DNA of 64,000 bases from Aspidiotus rigidus. Lineage: Eukaryota; Arthropoda; Insecta; Hemiptera; Diaspididae. The stretch is from the NCBI GenBank assembly GCA_035079385.1, contig JAVHKY010000047.1, positions 1,116,001-1,180,000 on the forward strand, read 5' to 3'. The translations under genes were made by a program, and so were the position numbers. Of the stretch, positions 1-11,355 are shown one piece after another; the stretch's first letter is position 1; every line of letters begins with the position of its first letter. The notes beneath the pieces were generated by a model. That model ran no database searches and was not told the origin of the DNA. It saw nothing but the letters and a program-made list of their open reading frames with translations.

Positions 1-930
1 GGGCTAAGTTGACATACCTACATAATAGTGAAATTTATAGTGAAATTTGATGAGGAACAACTTTTGTTTGAAACTTTTTTTTCTCTGACGCTTAGTTTTC
101 GATTTATTCTCAGAAAACTAATTTTTGTAATACTTTGACCTCCTTCGGGGGAGGGCCCACTCTCTGATCGCTGTGGGCTTTTAGTATGTTCATCAGGAGA
201 CCATTTTAAACATAATCCACGAAAAAAACCTTTGCCGGCATTTATTTCCATTGATTCTTATTTTTGAGCCTAATCTTCCTGGGTTACCAGAGATAAGTCG
301 TATGACTGGGAATTTCATCATACTCCCTCTCTGACTGTGATACTATACTCCTGCAGTTCGAGGCGGACAGTCGTCCAACTCTAACAAGGAATCTCGCGAA
401 CCAATACTGATACTGTACCTGTAAGCCTCGACGAAGATAGATCTTTCTCCACCACACATAAACGTGACAAAAACATAGGTGAAGGGCGAAATCGGGTTTT
501 GAGAGCGCATCCTTTCAACTGTTACGAGTGGGAAATCGACTATTTGGTTTACTGTCGCACGTACTTGTGAAAATTAGCCCATAAATTAACACTCCAAGGC
601 ACTCGCACAGAAGATATCACGACGGTTACAAAAGCATGGGGTTGCCACTGATCTGCCGTAGCCCTCTCGCACTGAGAATTTGGACATGACTAAAATTCAA
701 AAGGGAATATAAAACTGCCCGGAATGAATAACAGGTTTCAACAGAACGCGTATGCGCGCGAAAAAATCAATGAAAATAATACTGAATATCCCGGACACCT
801 GTGTGCGCGGAAAAAGAAAAGATAATGGCGTATTTTCAAATGAATATCAAGTGACCAGTTTTTTCCTGTCGTAAATTTAGTCGCAATCTTGCGTTCATTT
901 CTCTTGCTACACTCAGTACGTTCGCAGACT
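1..930. other. No gene recognised
   Basis: Short ORFs only, with no recognisable protein motif and no tRNA-like fold. The stretch leads into the MULE fragment that starts near 935 and may include its decayed upstream part, but I cannot show that. Confidence 0.5.
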
Positions 931-934
931 TCCT

Positions 935-1965
935 TTGAAACATGTATACAAAAAGATCGAGTCGGATATTTACGCATTCCAATCGTGTTCTGACAGAGAA
1001 ATGTTCGAGGAAGCGTCTCCACTATTTCTAGAGAAGTGGCGCGGCGGCGCGAAAAGCATGATGGTGTCATTGACTGCTGCGCCAAGCAACCCCAGCACAA
1101 ATAATGAATTGGAATCCACTAATTCCGTCATCAAGAAGGAGCAGACGATGAGAGAGAAACTCCCTTTGAATCAGTTTCTCAGCTGCGCTGTCGACCTGGT
1201 ACAGAAGTGGTCGGAACGTCGTGATTTGACAACCACAAATTGCGTGGAGTTTGCAACTGAACGTTCCATTTCTTCACAGCTTTGGACCAACAGGGGGCGA
1301 CTAGCAATGTACCGGTACTCCAACGTGAAGGTAATGACTGCAATGAATATTCCGTATAACCATCTAAAGATGAGACAGTTATAACATCGAGGATGCTTAA
1401 AAAGTTTGAACGTAGAGCTGGAAAGTGGAGCAACTTTGATGATTTCAAAAAGTGATATCAAGAAATCTGGACAGTGTCTGTCTACTCCACGCATTACATA
1501 TGTACCTGTCCCATCCTTGTTAAGAAGCAGCAATGCAAACACGGTTTAGGTATGCAGATCAGGCGCAAGAAGGTATGCTAAAAATATTCCTCTCGGGCAG
1601 AAGAGAAAAAAAGGAAGGTCCAGCGAAGCGAAATCAGCTCTCTTAATTTAAGGTAGCTTAAATTGTTTTTTTCATTAATATTGCAAATTCAAATTTACAT
1701 TCATTTTCCGTGCGCGAATTCATTGTGACACTTTTTAAAATCATGTTCAACTTGTATTTCGATCCCATTTTGTTGTTGTTTTTTTTTTTTTTTTTACGTT
1801 AGGTACATTTATTTATATCACGTTTATTTGTCTATCCTTTTTTGTAACAATTTTTATTATTCTGTGAAATTTTTATTTTTCCCGTCAAACTATAAATATT
1901 CTGTGCTTTTTTCCGTGAATTTATAATTTCCTTACGGGTCGAAAAATCACACCCAAATTAAAATC
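935..1965 (+). mobile_element. MULE (Mutator-like) transposase remnant A
   Basis: Decayed DNA transposon of the MULE superfamily, whose transposase cuts and pastes the element. An ORF at 935-1384 carries the family's PSTNNELESTNSVIK-type motif followed by a TMREKLPL...FL stretch and WSERRD, the usual region between the catalytic core and the zinc finger. Past that ORF's stop, another frame encodes a SWIM zinc finger (CTCPILVKKQQCKHG, about 1500-1535). After a further frameshift comes the basic tail IPLGQKRKKGR ending in AKSALL (to about 1647). The catalytic DDE part is missing, so it is not functional. The T-rich tail runs to a CGGGTCGAAAAATCACACCC word at 1935-1954, matched at the end of MULE B (10316-10335), which I take as the terminal-repeat end. 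No opposite terminal repeat was found. Confidence 0.8.
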
Positions 1966-3070
1966 GGCAAGAGAGCTTCACGTCGGTCGAGAGATGCGAT
2001 CGCCATTACCCTCTCTCTCTCATCGAAGACGGAAAATTGACGAATCGGATCGATCAAACAGAATCGTACGACACGATCAGGGCACAAATTTGTAGCGTAA
2101 ATCAAGCATTCAAGTTACAGGAAATAGCAAGAAAATTCTATAAAAATAACAGTAAACTCGATTTACAGGAGATGATACAGGAAAGAGGAAGGCTGAGAGA
2201 GAGAGGCAAAGAACGAACGTACTCACACTGTCACAACTCGCACGTACACTCTAAAAAACATGGTCACTTTACAGGATAATCAACTGTTTTTAAGAATTAG
2301 TTTCCTTGACTAGTGTATAAAACGTCTGGAGCAGAGGTTGACTGAAAAGTGGTTATACTGACAGGTGTAGATGGCACAGATACATATTCTCGTCTGGCAT
2401 ACCACATTCATATTCGACTCAGCAGTTCACTCCCTGTACATGAAATGGGCCAATTCCTGCGAACTTTTGAAGAGGAACATGCTATCCTCGTCCAATTGTT
2501 CTAAGTTCAATGAATGAAAGAGAATCTCCTTACTTTGACAAACTTCCACAGGGCCGCCGAGAAAAAAAACGGGCCCGGGACCAAAAAAAAATAAAAATAG
2601 GCTGGACCCTCTCGCTGAAAATTTCTTCACCCCCTCACCCAAATTTCTATATTGCGGGTCAGCGGGCCTCCTAAGAAGTTCGGGCCCGGAACAAAATGTT
2701 CCATTTGTACCCCCTTCTCACCGGGCCTGAACTTCTAAACCAAATGGTACAACCGAAATCCACAATGCTAACCTGAAATTAAGTCTATGCGTCATGAATT
2801 TCTCGCAGGTCTCGATCTCCGCATATGAGGAGAATTTATTGCAAAAACAACACAAATTTGTAATCGCTCAACAGATGGACTTCAGAAACTTGAAAACGTT
2901 GGTAATCGCTGATATTGCAACAAGTGCTGGTAATCAAGAAAAAGGTTTGTTGTAGAAAGGACAAAAATTTACAATCCCTCCGCAGATATGGACTTTGAAA
3001 ATGACCAGTGATCACTGATACTTCAGCAAGTGCTGGCAATCACTTGTCTCAACTTTACACCCATTTACAT
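1966..3070. other. Non-coding stretch with a short GC-rich inverted repeat
   Basis: The ORF at 2037-2279 has no recognisable domain and is probably chance. A GC-rich island at about 2545-2740 contains an imperfect inverted repeat: TAAGAAGTTCGGGCCCGG at 2672-2689 pairs with 2721-2737. Nothing else is supported. Confidence 0.4.
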
Positions 3071-3078
3071 CACTTCAT

Positions 3079-4530
3079 ATGACTTACACTCTCATCCTTA
3101 AAAAGAAGGTAAAATCTAATAATCTCGTTATTACTAAAGCCGAAAAAGGAAAATACTTGGTCGTTATTGAGGAACATAAATATACTCAAAAAGTCACCTC
3201 CCTCCTTGCTGATAATGGGGTCTTACTTACACTTCTAGCTTCGACGATGAAACAAAAAAGTCCAGCGCATCCGGGAAGCTAAATTCGTAATTCCCGACAA
3301 GATCTACGGGCAAATCAAGACCACGAAACCCAACGATGTCAATTTCACCCATTCTGGCTCACTTCACTAACCCCACTTTCAAACTTTGCCAGTACCACAA
3401 CGATTGATTTAGGCTTCTAATGGATTTTAGACACCCACCCCCTTTCCGATTATGCTATTAAAAATTTCATCAATTCCGTTAGCAGGTTGAAAAAATATGA
3501 AATTTCTTTTGACATATCCGGGATATTGACTAATATTCCCGTCGATACTTCCAGTGATCTATCACTGACCAAGATTCCGCCCCCTCATGTTTACCAATGT
3601 AAATTATGCTACTTTCATGAGGCCGACGGTTTACCTGTAGGCAATCCTCTGTATACTCTCTCATGGCAGAGGTTTTTATCGATAGATTTGAAAAAGACTC
3701 TCTCAAACGTAACGCCTTTACCTTCAAAGTCTTTACTCAGCATGAATGAATGGACGATGCCCCTGGGAATGGGTGGGCATACATTCTTCAACTATCTGAA
3801 TCTTTTTTTTAGTCCCAAACTTCAATTCACCTTCGAATTTGGAGGCTTCTGCATTTGTTTTGTAGACCTCAGACTGAAATTTGTACACCAAAATAATTTA
3901 CTTTAATTACACGTCTAAATTTATCGTAAACCTACTTTCACTGGTTCAACGACCCAACCTAACCAAACGGCTTACCAAGCCATGATCTATGGCCTGTTAC
4001 ACCTTCTTCTCAATCGAAGGAAATTTTGATACAGAAGTTCCTACCGTAAAACATATCACCTCCTTTAAATAAGGTACATTTTGATGTGTGTAAATGGAAA
4101 GCTATCTCTCTCGCGGCCGCTACTTCTCTTACAGGGACTTCTCCCCGCACCAGTGGACAGTGCAGCCTTTCTTGGGTCCTATCTCTTATAAAATGGACAA
4201 AATATTAAAACATTCCATAGGCTCATCAGTAGTGTCGAGGACCCTACCCTCCTCCATCAGAAAAGTGCGATCCACCTCATCGAATGTCGTGAATGTAGGC
4301 CAGATTGGGAGGTCTCTTTAGGGACATATGGCTGGACATTGGTAAACCTACGAGAACCACCTCCCAAAGATATCTTAAATAGTGGCCATAACTTTCAAAA
4401 TTCTAAAATTTCTCTTTTCCATCCTATTAATAGAGGTAAGGTTGAGAATAAATTGGAAGAAATCAAGATTTTCAAACACAATTCTCGTGATGATACCGAA
4501 CTCTCAAACGACCCGTCATGATCCTCTTCG
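3079..4530 (+). mobile_element. Penelope-like element remnant A (RT plus GIY-YIG pieces)
   Basis: Heavily mutated Penelope-like retroelement, readable only in pieces across frames. At 3079-3200 is LVITKAEKGKYLVVIEE, matching the family's conserved ITKADKGN...VV segment. At 3487-3550 is a SFDISGILTNIP stretch (canonical SFDVxSLFTNIP of the RT palm). At 3630-3690 is LPVGNPLYTLSW (canonical MGSPLSPLLA), and at 3790-3890 FTFEFGG..CFVDLRLKF (canonical FTxE...FLD). Then come a region like that before the endonuclease (4150-4260) and the C-terminal part of a GIY-YIG domain (GHNFQNSKI...LEEIKIFKH, 4390-4485). The YxDD catalytic box is not visible, and many stops and frameshifts show it is long dead. 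It is only distantly similar to PLE B at 6-9 kb, so it belongs to another lineage. Confidence 0.75.
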
Positions 4531-5940
4531 GCTCCTTCATTTCTTTCCTTATACCTGTCTCTGCAAGCACATGACTCACCACGCTGTTTCTCCTTCCGAA
4601 ATCACTCACTATACATTTTACGCCCGTTTATGGCAGTCATGTCTGAAACCGGTCGCGTTTCTTCGCTTTTTTCAAAATGTATTATCAAAACTTACGTATC
4701 TGTAAAATATAAATTTTATTCAAAAATGGCTCGTATAGAATAAAAACTTTTAATGCGGATAAAAAGATTAAAACTATCAATAGTCCATTCCAACCCGACG
4801 ATCCTGTCTTCAGAACTTTTCGTCCTCGGCATCTGTGGTCACACGAAGATAGCCACCCTTTCACGAGGGAAAACAAAAAAAATTGCGAAGTCCTTGGGCG
4901 TGTTTATGATATCGAAGGCAAGTTTCCAGCGTTTCTTGAGCGCACATAATAATTTAGTTTGAAAAGAAATCTCGACTATCGAGAGAGAAAATTTTGTCAC
5001 AGTAACCACGCAAAATGGAATTCTCAACTCGAAAGAAGTGGGTAACTAATTGACTGGAACGACGCACGAACGAATGTCATCGGCAAAAGAAATCTGTGCA
5101 CATATTTACAGCCAGCACGCAAAGAGACCATCTCCTATACTAACGATAATTATTTAAAAACTTCTCACTATATCCAAATTACCATCCTCCACCGCACCAA
5201 GGCTACCGGTCTTTACAGAGGAGTAATTTTGTAGAAGTTAGCGATTGGTATAAGTTCGCGAGACCGCGGCATGGAAATCTTGAGCGCTTTCAACGTCGAA
5301 AACCATTTTACACGTGACAATTAACATCTGGAAGATGGAGTGTTACTCGCACGCGAACATAGCTTAGCATATCGACAGTCTAGACACAATGAGTGCGACA
5401 GAATGACATTGCAAAAAACCCACAGGTTATAATGCACTTTCGTTGTCAATGAGATACAATATGGTATCTTTCTTTCGATTAAGTGTTACAACAAACATAC
5501 AGTATTACGCAACCTATTTTAAGCGTGGTTTGAAGGCATACAAACTTTCAAAATAACATATGATACACGCGCCAAACAATACAGAAATCATCTAGTTCAT
5601 ATAGGTTGATATAAATTGATTGTCCTACGCTTCCAAAAATATAATGTGGGCCAGATTGATGGTAGTTGCATGAACAGTCCTTACTTCGCAGTGTAAAATA
5701 GTTTGTCATGAACTTTCGAGTAAAAGTTTGAACCTTTCCGAAGCGTAGCTGATCGGGGTGGGAGTAAGCGACAGATGATTAAATTTTTGGGAAAAATAAA
5801 TTGACCTCCTTCGAAAAAAGGAAGGAAAGACATATTTTCATTATCATAAAAGTTTGACGTTGTTTTGAAAATGACGACAACATGTACACGTCATATGATG
5901 TCGAAATAGCGACAATTCCAAACATGCAGAAAATGAGGAT
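4531..5940. other. No gene recognised
   Basis: AT-rich sequence with only short ORFs lacking domain features. It lies between a Penelope-like remnant and a MULE fragment and is probably decayed transposon or intergenic DNA. Confidence 0.4.
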
Positions 5941-5949
5941 ACAATAAAT

Positions 5950-6080
5950 ATTTGTGAAGTACTTCAACGACAATTGGTTGGAGAAGACTTGCAGTGGTTC
6001 GAAGGCGCAGCGCTGGATTACCCGAGCACCAACAACGGCATTGAGGGGACAGATGGAGTAGAAGCAAACCGGTGAGCTGA
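5950..6080 (+). mobile_element. MULE transposase fragment C
   Basis: A short piece of Mutator-like transposase, readable in two frames. YFNDNWLEKT is followed, after a frame change, by LQWFEGAALDYPSTNNGIEG (about 5995-6050). The order YFxxxWL, then WFEGA, then PSTNNxxE is that of the same region in MULE A, so this is a third independent copy of the family. Only about 40 codons survive. Confidence 0.65.
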
Positions 6081-6179
6081 GGAGGTGGTATGGTTTACTT
6101 TATGTAACCACTAGGCTCAACCTCCTAGTGCACTCTCGGCTCTCTAGCCTACTTCACCACGGTGAGTTCGATCCATTTA

Positions 6180-6515
6180 TTCATTCCATAAATGATGTTT
6201 GTCGCGACTTTGAGCTGAAATTAAAAAAAAAAGGAAAAATCGTAAACTTACCTCCCTCCTGAGCTCTAAGGTTAGGGATGACGAATTAGATCTTGGCGAC
6301 GATGATATTATCCAACATTTCCAGCCACGTGTTATAAATTATAGTAAAACCGAGTTTAACCGTTATGAGTCGACACTTCTGGAGAAGGGATTGAAATTCG
6401 CCCTCCCCCCTCTAAAAGATCAGGAGACTTTAGCTAATATTGTAGCTAATTTAGTAGTAAGAATCGGGCCTGGCGTAAAAACCCAGGAAAAAAAAATCAA
6501 CTTCTAGAAGAAAAT
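6180..6515 (+). mobile_element. Penelope-like element B, N-terminal part
   Basis: An open stretch reads KLTSLLSSKVRDDELDL, then VINYSKTEF and LLEKGLKFALPP (about 6245-6420). The last is the family hallmark 'LLxKGLKFxPxP' found near the N-terminus of Penelope-like proteins. The reading stops at about 6507 and is followed by the AT-rich insert. The element's RT part resumes at 7559 on the same strand, so I treat 6180-6515 and 7559-9367 as one element split by an insertion. Confidence 0.7.
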
Positions 6516-6535
6516 GTATAGGAAGGAAAATGGAT

Positions 6536-7176
6536 AAATTTTCTGGCATAGCCAAATAAATGAAAATCATGTTCCATGTCTTTTATATTTTATCAGTCAT
6601 CTTGAAATATTTCAGTCTAGGCTTCTACTAGGTCAAGTGTTCGTGAGATATTATTCGTTTACCCCTTTACCTATCTTGGCGTTGTATAAGTCTTCTATGA
6701 GAAATATGAGGTAGCGCGAACTCGCTGTTGTATTGGAATGGTATGAGACAATTCAAGTCTAGGGGACTTGGAAAAATTTCGACTATCCAGCCTTTATTTA
6801 TTTAATTATTTAATTATTTAATTATTTAATATTATTTATTTATCTATTATTAATTCTTCTACTAGGTCAAGTGTTCGTGAGATATTATTCGTTTACCCCT
6901 TTACCTATCTTAGCGTCGTATAAGTCTTGTATGAGAAATATTTTGAGGTAATTGTGGGTGTTCTATATTTTGAGGTATCAACTTTCGTGGGGCGAACGAG
7001 CGATCTCGCTGTCGTATTGGAATGGTATGAGAAAATTCAAGTCTTCTATGAGAAATATGAGGTAGCGCGAACTCGCTGTTGTATTGGAATGGTATGAGAC
7101 AAATTTTCGAATTATTAATTATATTAATTATTTAATTATTTATTTAATTAATTATTTAATTATTAATTAATTAATT

Positions 7177-7233
<57 letters not shown>

Positions 7234-7506
7234 TATATTTATTATTAATTATTATTATTACGCGGGGTGTACTCGCGAATTTCTGAATCACCCGCGGGGT
7301 AGAGATGTGCACGGACGCACGCTTGCACGGACGCACGGTAATTAATTATTTAATTATTCAATTATTTAATTATTTATTAATTAATTAATTATTATAATTA
7401 TTTATTATCATTACGCGGGGTGTACTCGCGAATTTCTGAATCATCCACGGGGTAGAGATTTCTCTTGACGGGGGAGGGGGAGGGGGGGTGTACTCGCGAG
7501 TTTCAA
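6536..7506. mobile_element. AT-rich modular repeat element inserted in PLE B (copy 1)
   Basis: A non-coding block of about 971 bp. It contains direct copies of a module of about 130 bp (CTAGGTCAAGTGTTCGTGAG through the GCGCGAACTCGCTGTTG region; at about 6625-6765 and 6855-7105). These are separated by ATTT/TTAA-rich spacers (6788-6855, 7105-7250, 7337-7410) and by two copies of CGCGGGGTGTACTCGCGAA (7261 and 7415). The same ends and modules occur in reverse orientation at 56396-57701. That reverse copy also sits in a Penelope-like coding region, and comparing the two gives the boundaries. No protein is encoded. It may be a non-autonomous transposon; the type is unknown. Confidence 0.6.
7178..7244. 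repeat. TTTA microsatellite
   Basis: About 16 tandem units of TTTA inside the AT-rich element. ORFs reading through such tracts here and at 57 kb are artefacts. Confidence 0.85.
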
Positions 7507-7558
7507 AATCGGGGTCCGGCGAGAGAAAAGACATGGAACATGTCAAAAATGTGCCGAA

Positions 7559-9367
7559 ATGGTTTGCAATACCCCCCTCCCTTGCATAAGTGATGCAGGG
7601 AGTGACTTGATCTTGGGTTTGAGGAGGAAGATTAGGGAGGAAAAGTTAGTACTCGTAATTACAGAAGCTGACGAAAGGAATGCTGTCGTAGTGATGGACA
7701 AGGCTTCCTACGTGTCTAAGGTTTACGAGGTGCTTGGCCAATGTGGGGCCAAGGAGAACCGTCTCTTTGATTTCCCAAAATTCGTTAAAGAGGCTAGAAA
7801 ACTTATTAATGGTAGTGAGATGACCATTAAGAGCCCCGCTGTAAAGAAAGCTATTTTGGAACCGAATCCATTCCCTGCCCTCCTTTACGGATTGCCGAAG
7901 GTACACAAAGAAAATGTACCGATGCGGCCGGTTGTTTCGTTCGTGTCCTCCCCCACCTACTCCCTCGCTAGGTTCCTGGACAAATGGTTCAAAGCTCGTG
8001 TGGAGGTGGAGTCTCCCTATTCAATTAGGAATTCGAGCGCCCTGGCTGAAAAATTGAAGGACACATACCTTCCTCCAGGTTCAATTTTGGGCTCGTTTGA
8101 TGTCGTTGGGCTTTTTCCCAATATCCCTAAGGCGGCCACAATGCAACAAATAGGTAAATTGCTTGTGGAATTTGGTACTCCTCATAATGAATTTGGCGAA
8201 TTTTTCGACCTGTTGAACGCCTGTTGGTCACCTAATTTTTGTAAGTTTGATGGTAAATATTTTGAGTTCCCTGAGGAGGTAGGGATCCCCATAGGTTCCC
8301 CCTTGGGTTCCCTCATTTCGGAAGTTTTTATATCCAAATTTGAGGTTGATCTTTTTCTTCGGGCCAGGTGTTTTGGAATCACGTTTGCTATTGGCACAGG
8401 TACGTGGATGACATATTATGCGCGTGGACCGGTCCTGCGGAGCTCCTTAGTGAGTTTCTCGCTTATTTAAATAGATTATACCCTTCCATTAAATTTACTT
8501 TGGAAGTTCGTGGTTCATCAATAAATTTTCTGGACTTGACCATATCTGTCATTGACGGTATCCATGAATTCGGTATTTACCGAAAAAGTACCTCGACCGA
8601 CATTGCCATCCACGGGTCATCTTTCGTACCTTTCGCCCATAAAATAGCTACATTTAATAGCTTGGTCTGTCGACTCACTCAAATCCCTCTGAGTGAGGTT
8701 GCTTTCAAAAAAGAACTCGTGACGATAAAGCACTTGGCTAGAGTGAATCAGGTCAAGGTGGACATTGACCTCATGGTCCGTAGGAGACTTACGAGAAAAA
8801 GTCTCGATTCCACAACTTCCCTCCCGCGTGAATTGCACCTTGATAGGCGTAAACGGTGGATTAGGCTGCCGTTTCTGGGGAAGTTTTCTTCGGAATTGAG
8901 CCACGTCCTTCGTCCCTTCGGTTTTCGACCGGCGTTTTATAGCACTAATACTGTTAAGAGCCTGTTGGTCAAATCGAAAGATCCGATACCGGTGGCCGAG
9001 AGGGGGGGGGGGTGTTTATAGGGTGGCCTGTGGCGATTGCCCTAGCGTGTACATAGGTATGACTGGCCGTCAACTCCAAATCAGAGTTGATGAACACAGG
9101 AAAGCCTGGGAAAAAAGAAAAGTAGGCGAGTCGGCGTTTGCGGACCATTTAATAGAAACTGGTCATAGCCCCAAAGAGAGGTCTGAAGCTCTCCTTCACA
9201 AGGAAAAATCGCATTTCAAGCGCTTAGCGCTGGAAGAAATTGAAATTCATCGTCACCGAAATATTAAAGACATTACTGTGTTGAACAGGTACATTCCTGA
9301 GGAGGGATTGATTGAATTAGTCTATGAGGATGATTCACATTTCGATGACTCGCTGGTTCAATCCTGA
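7559..9367 (+). pseudogene. Penelope-like element B: reverse transcriptase plus GIY-YIG endonuclease
   Basis: The best preserved retroelement coding region in the window. Frame 1 (7559-about 8375) has VVVMDKASY, LYGLPKVHK, RPVVSFVSSPTYSLARFLDKW, SFDVVGLFPNIP and IGSPLGSLIS, the fingers and palm of a Penelope-like RT. A frameshift near 8370-8400 moves to the frame holding the catalytic box YVDD (about 8401-8412), then IKFTLEVRG, SINFLDLTIS and the GIYRKSTSTD motif (to 9021). A second frameshift lies in a G homopolymer at about 9001-9012. The third frame (about 9014-9367) encodes the GIY-YIG endonuclease: VYRVACGDCPSVYIGMTGR, then R...H residues and a LEEIEIHRH stretch. These elements copy RNA by priming from DNA nicked by the GIY-YIG domain. 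The two homopolymer-like slips suggest fairly recent loss, or sequencing error. Its N-terminal part is at 6180-6515. Confidence 0.9.
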
Positions 9368-9599
9368 CCTCCTTTCCGTTGTTACTCGATCTTGTTGGTG
9401 TTGGGTTCAGTCGCTTTCTATACCTTGGGAATGGCTGTTTAGCCGAAAGCGCTTGGTCGTATAATTTTATTGCGGTTCGTGTATCTTCCTCTTTACTCTT
9501 CGCGAATATTTTATTCATTATTCACAGATGGAGTAATTAAAAGTTCTCACACTCTTCGGGAACGTCTGCCATGTTGGGCAATTTTTAAATAATATTCGG

Positions 9600-10340
9600 A
9601 AATTAGTTCGTGATTAGTCGGAATCAAGAGATCCCTCTTCTGTCAACTGCCTCCATTTCAGCAGCTCGCCTACTACACCATTACAATTGTGGACATCCGC
9701 GTATCAATGGGCGGTTACAAACAAGAAGGTCCAACAGAAACCGCATAGAACTCGAGGTTGGAAGACCTTTTTCACTCCATCATTTATGTTTGAATGTTCT
9801 AACCAACCTTTCATAAAAACTATAGTCTTCGAGTATGTAGCGCTAGAAGGCAATTGGTCTTCCTTCACAAACATTATTATGGCATTTACAAAATTTGTAT
9901 GAATGTAAATACTTTACCAGATGCTACATGCACGTGCCCATATTTTATGAAACATCTGTTATGTAAGCACTCTTTAAGCATGCAAATTCGGTTAAAACTG
10001 GTTACACCTCCCGTCGAAGCTCGTAATGTGCCGATCGGTCGGCGTTTGAAAAGAAGCATACCGTCAAAAGCAAAGAAAGCTTTACTTACTCAATGGGTAC
10101 TGCAACTGTGCTAATTTTTCCCCCTCTTTGTAACTCGTAATTATGTAACTTATTTTTCATTTTGGCGTTCGCCGTTTTTTTTCTCGTTTTTTAAATAATA
10201 TATGAATGTCGTTCTATCATCATATTTCCCTAGTTTCATTTTTATTTCCCGTTCAGCGTTTATTTTGGCGCGCCACATTTTGAAATGGCGCAGACGACGT
10301 CATTTTATTGTTCGGGCCGAAAAATCGCACCCTTAAATTT
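9600..10340 (+). mobile_element. MULE transposase remnant B (SWIM zinc-finger end)
   Basis: C-terminal remnant of a Mutator-like transposase. LWTSAYQWAVTNKKV (about 9682-9727) resembles the QLWTN...V segment of MULE A. The ORF ending at 10113 contains the SWIM zinc finger CTCPYFMKHLLCKH (about 9931-9972) followed by VPIGRRLKRS and SKAKKALL, the basic tail seen in MULE A. The DDE core is missing. Downstream T-rich sequence ends with GGGCCGAAAAATCGCACCC (10316-10334), nearly the same as the end word of MULE A, so the 3' terminal inverted repeat is probably at about 10316-10335. Confidence 0.75.
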
Positions 10341-11355
10341 TTCTTTCGCAAAATTATTAGAAGATTTTATTGTCTTGCACTGTAAAGGCCTCTTCATTTT
10401 CAATAATTTTTCCATCAGTTATGAATCTAAATTTTTTCAATTTTCATTTTTCATTTGATTTTACTCTGCACTTCTTCATTTTTTTCTTATCAAACTTTTC
10501 TGTAATAGCTACATCACATTTCCTCTTTTTTTCGATGATATATTTTCACCCTCTTCTCCAGCAAGTAACTTTTCCTAATTTTAATGATATGTGTCACCTA
10601 TTTAGTCTCCCTTCAACGAATATTTTCAACTGCTTGATTAAAAGTCTACGATTTGACCGGTATTCAATGAGAATACAAACAATTTTTCACGCACGAGAGA
10701 ATTTCTTCATCGTGAAATTTTGTACTTTGCAAACCTTTTTTTTTTTTTAAAGTCATTATTTGAGAAGTCTCCTTCATGCTGTGGAACGCTGCGGTATATT
10801 TCGTAATATTCCTCTCATTCACAACGTTCAAGATTCCGATTGAAAATTCTTCATTTTCGCAAACCTTCTTCACACTCCTTCACGGATGAAGAATGGTTAT
10901 CTTCGAGTGGAAGTTTCGAATAGAGATTTAATCACATCGATAACATGATTCTCAAAGTATCGCGTGCTACCTCGTCTATTCTCCGTTTTGTACTCTATTG
11001 TTCTCCTCGTTAACAAACTACAGCGCCTGGGGCGATTTTTGTACCCAACCACGCAATGAGAAATTCTACACATAATTACAAGCTGAATTTGATGATGTTC
11101 AAAAAACCAAATTTACAAGATCTTCAACGTAATGAGAATGAGCAGACTATACTATCGAAGATCGAAAGAATTGAATTTCAAGCAGAGAAAGAGATTATTG
11201 AAATATTTCATTAATGGTCTTACATTATTGACGATGAAAACATCAAGATATCATCTGAGTATAATACTACCGTATTTCTACACAACTATTTCCAACTTTT
11301 CTTTTTGGAATATAGAAATACGGGATCAGATTTTTTCTGACATCAATACTTAAAA
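10341..11355. other. No gene recognised
   Basis: T-rich sequence after the MULE end and before the LINE. ORFs at 10370-10750 and 11132-11353 are rich in Phe, Ser and Ile with no motif and look like AT-rich chance ORFs. Confidence 0.4.

Noticed and set aside
738..1542. Minus-strand ORFs over the MULE fragment
   Set aside because: Antisense shadows of the transposase frame.
6090..6180. tRNA-like segment ending GGTGAGTTCGATCC
   Set aside because: No acceptor or anticodon stems pair correctly.
10370..10750. 126-codon Phe-rich ORF
   Set aside because: Low-complexity T-rich sequence with no motif.
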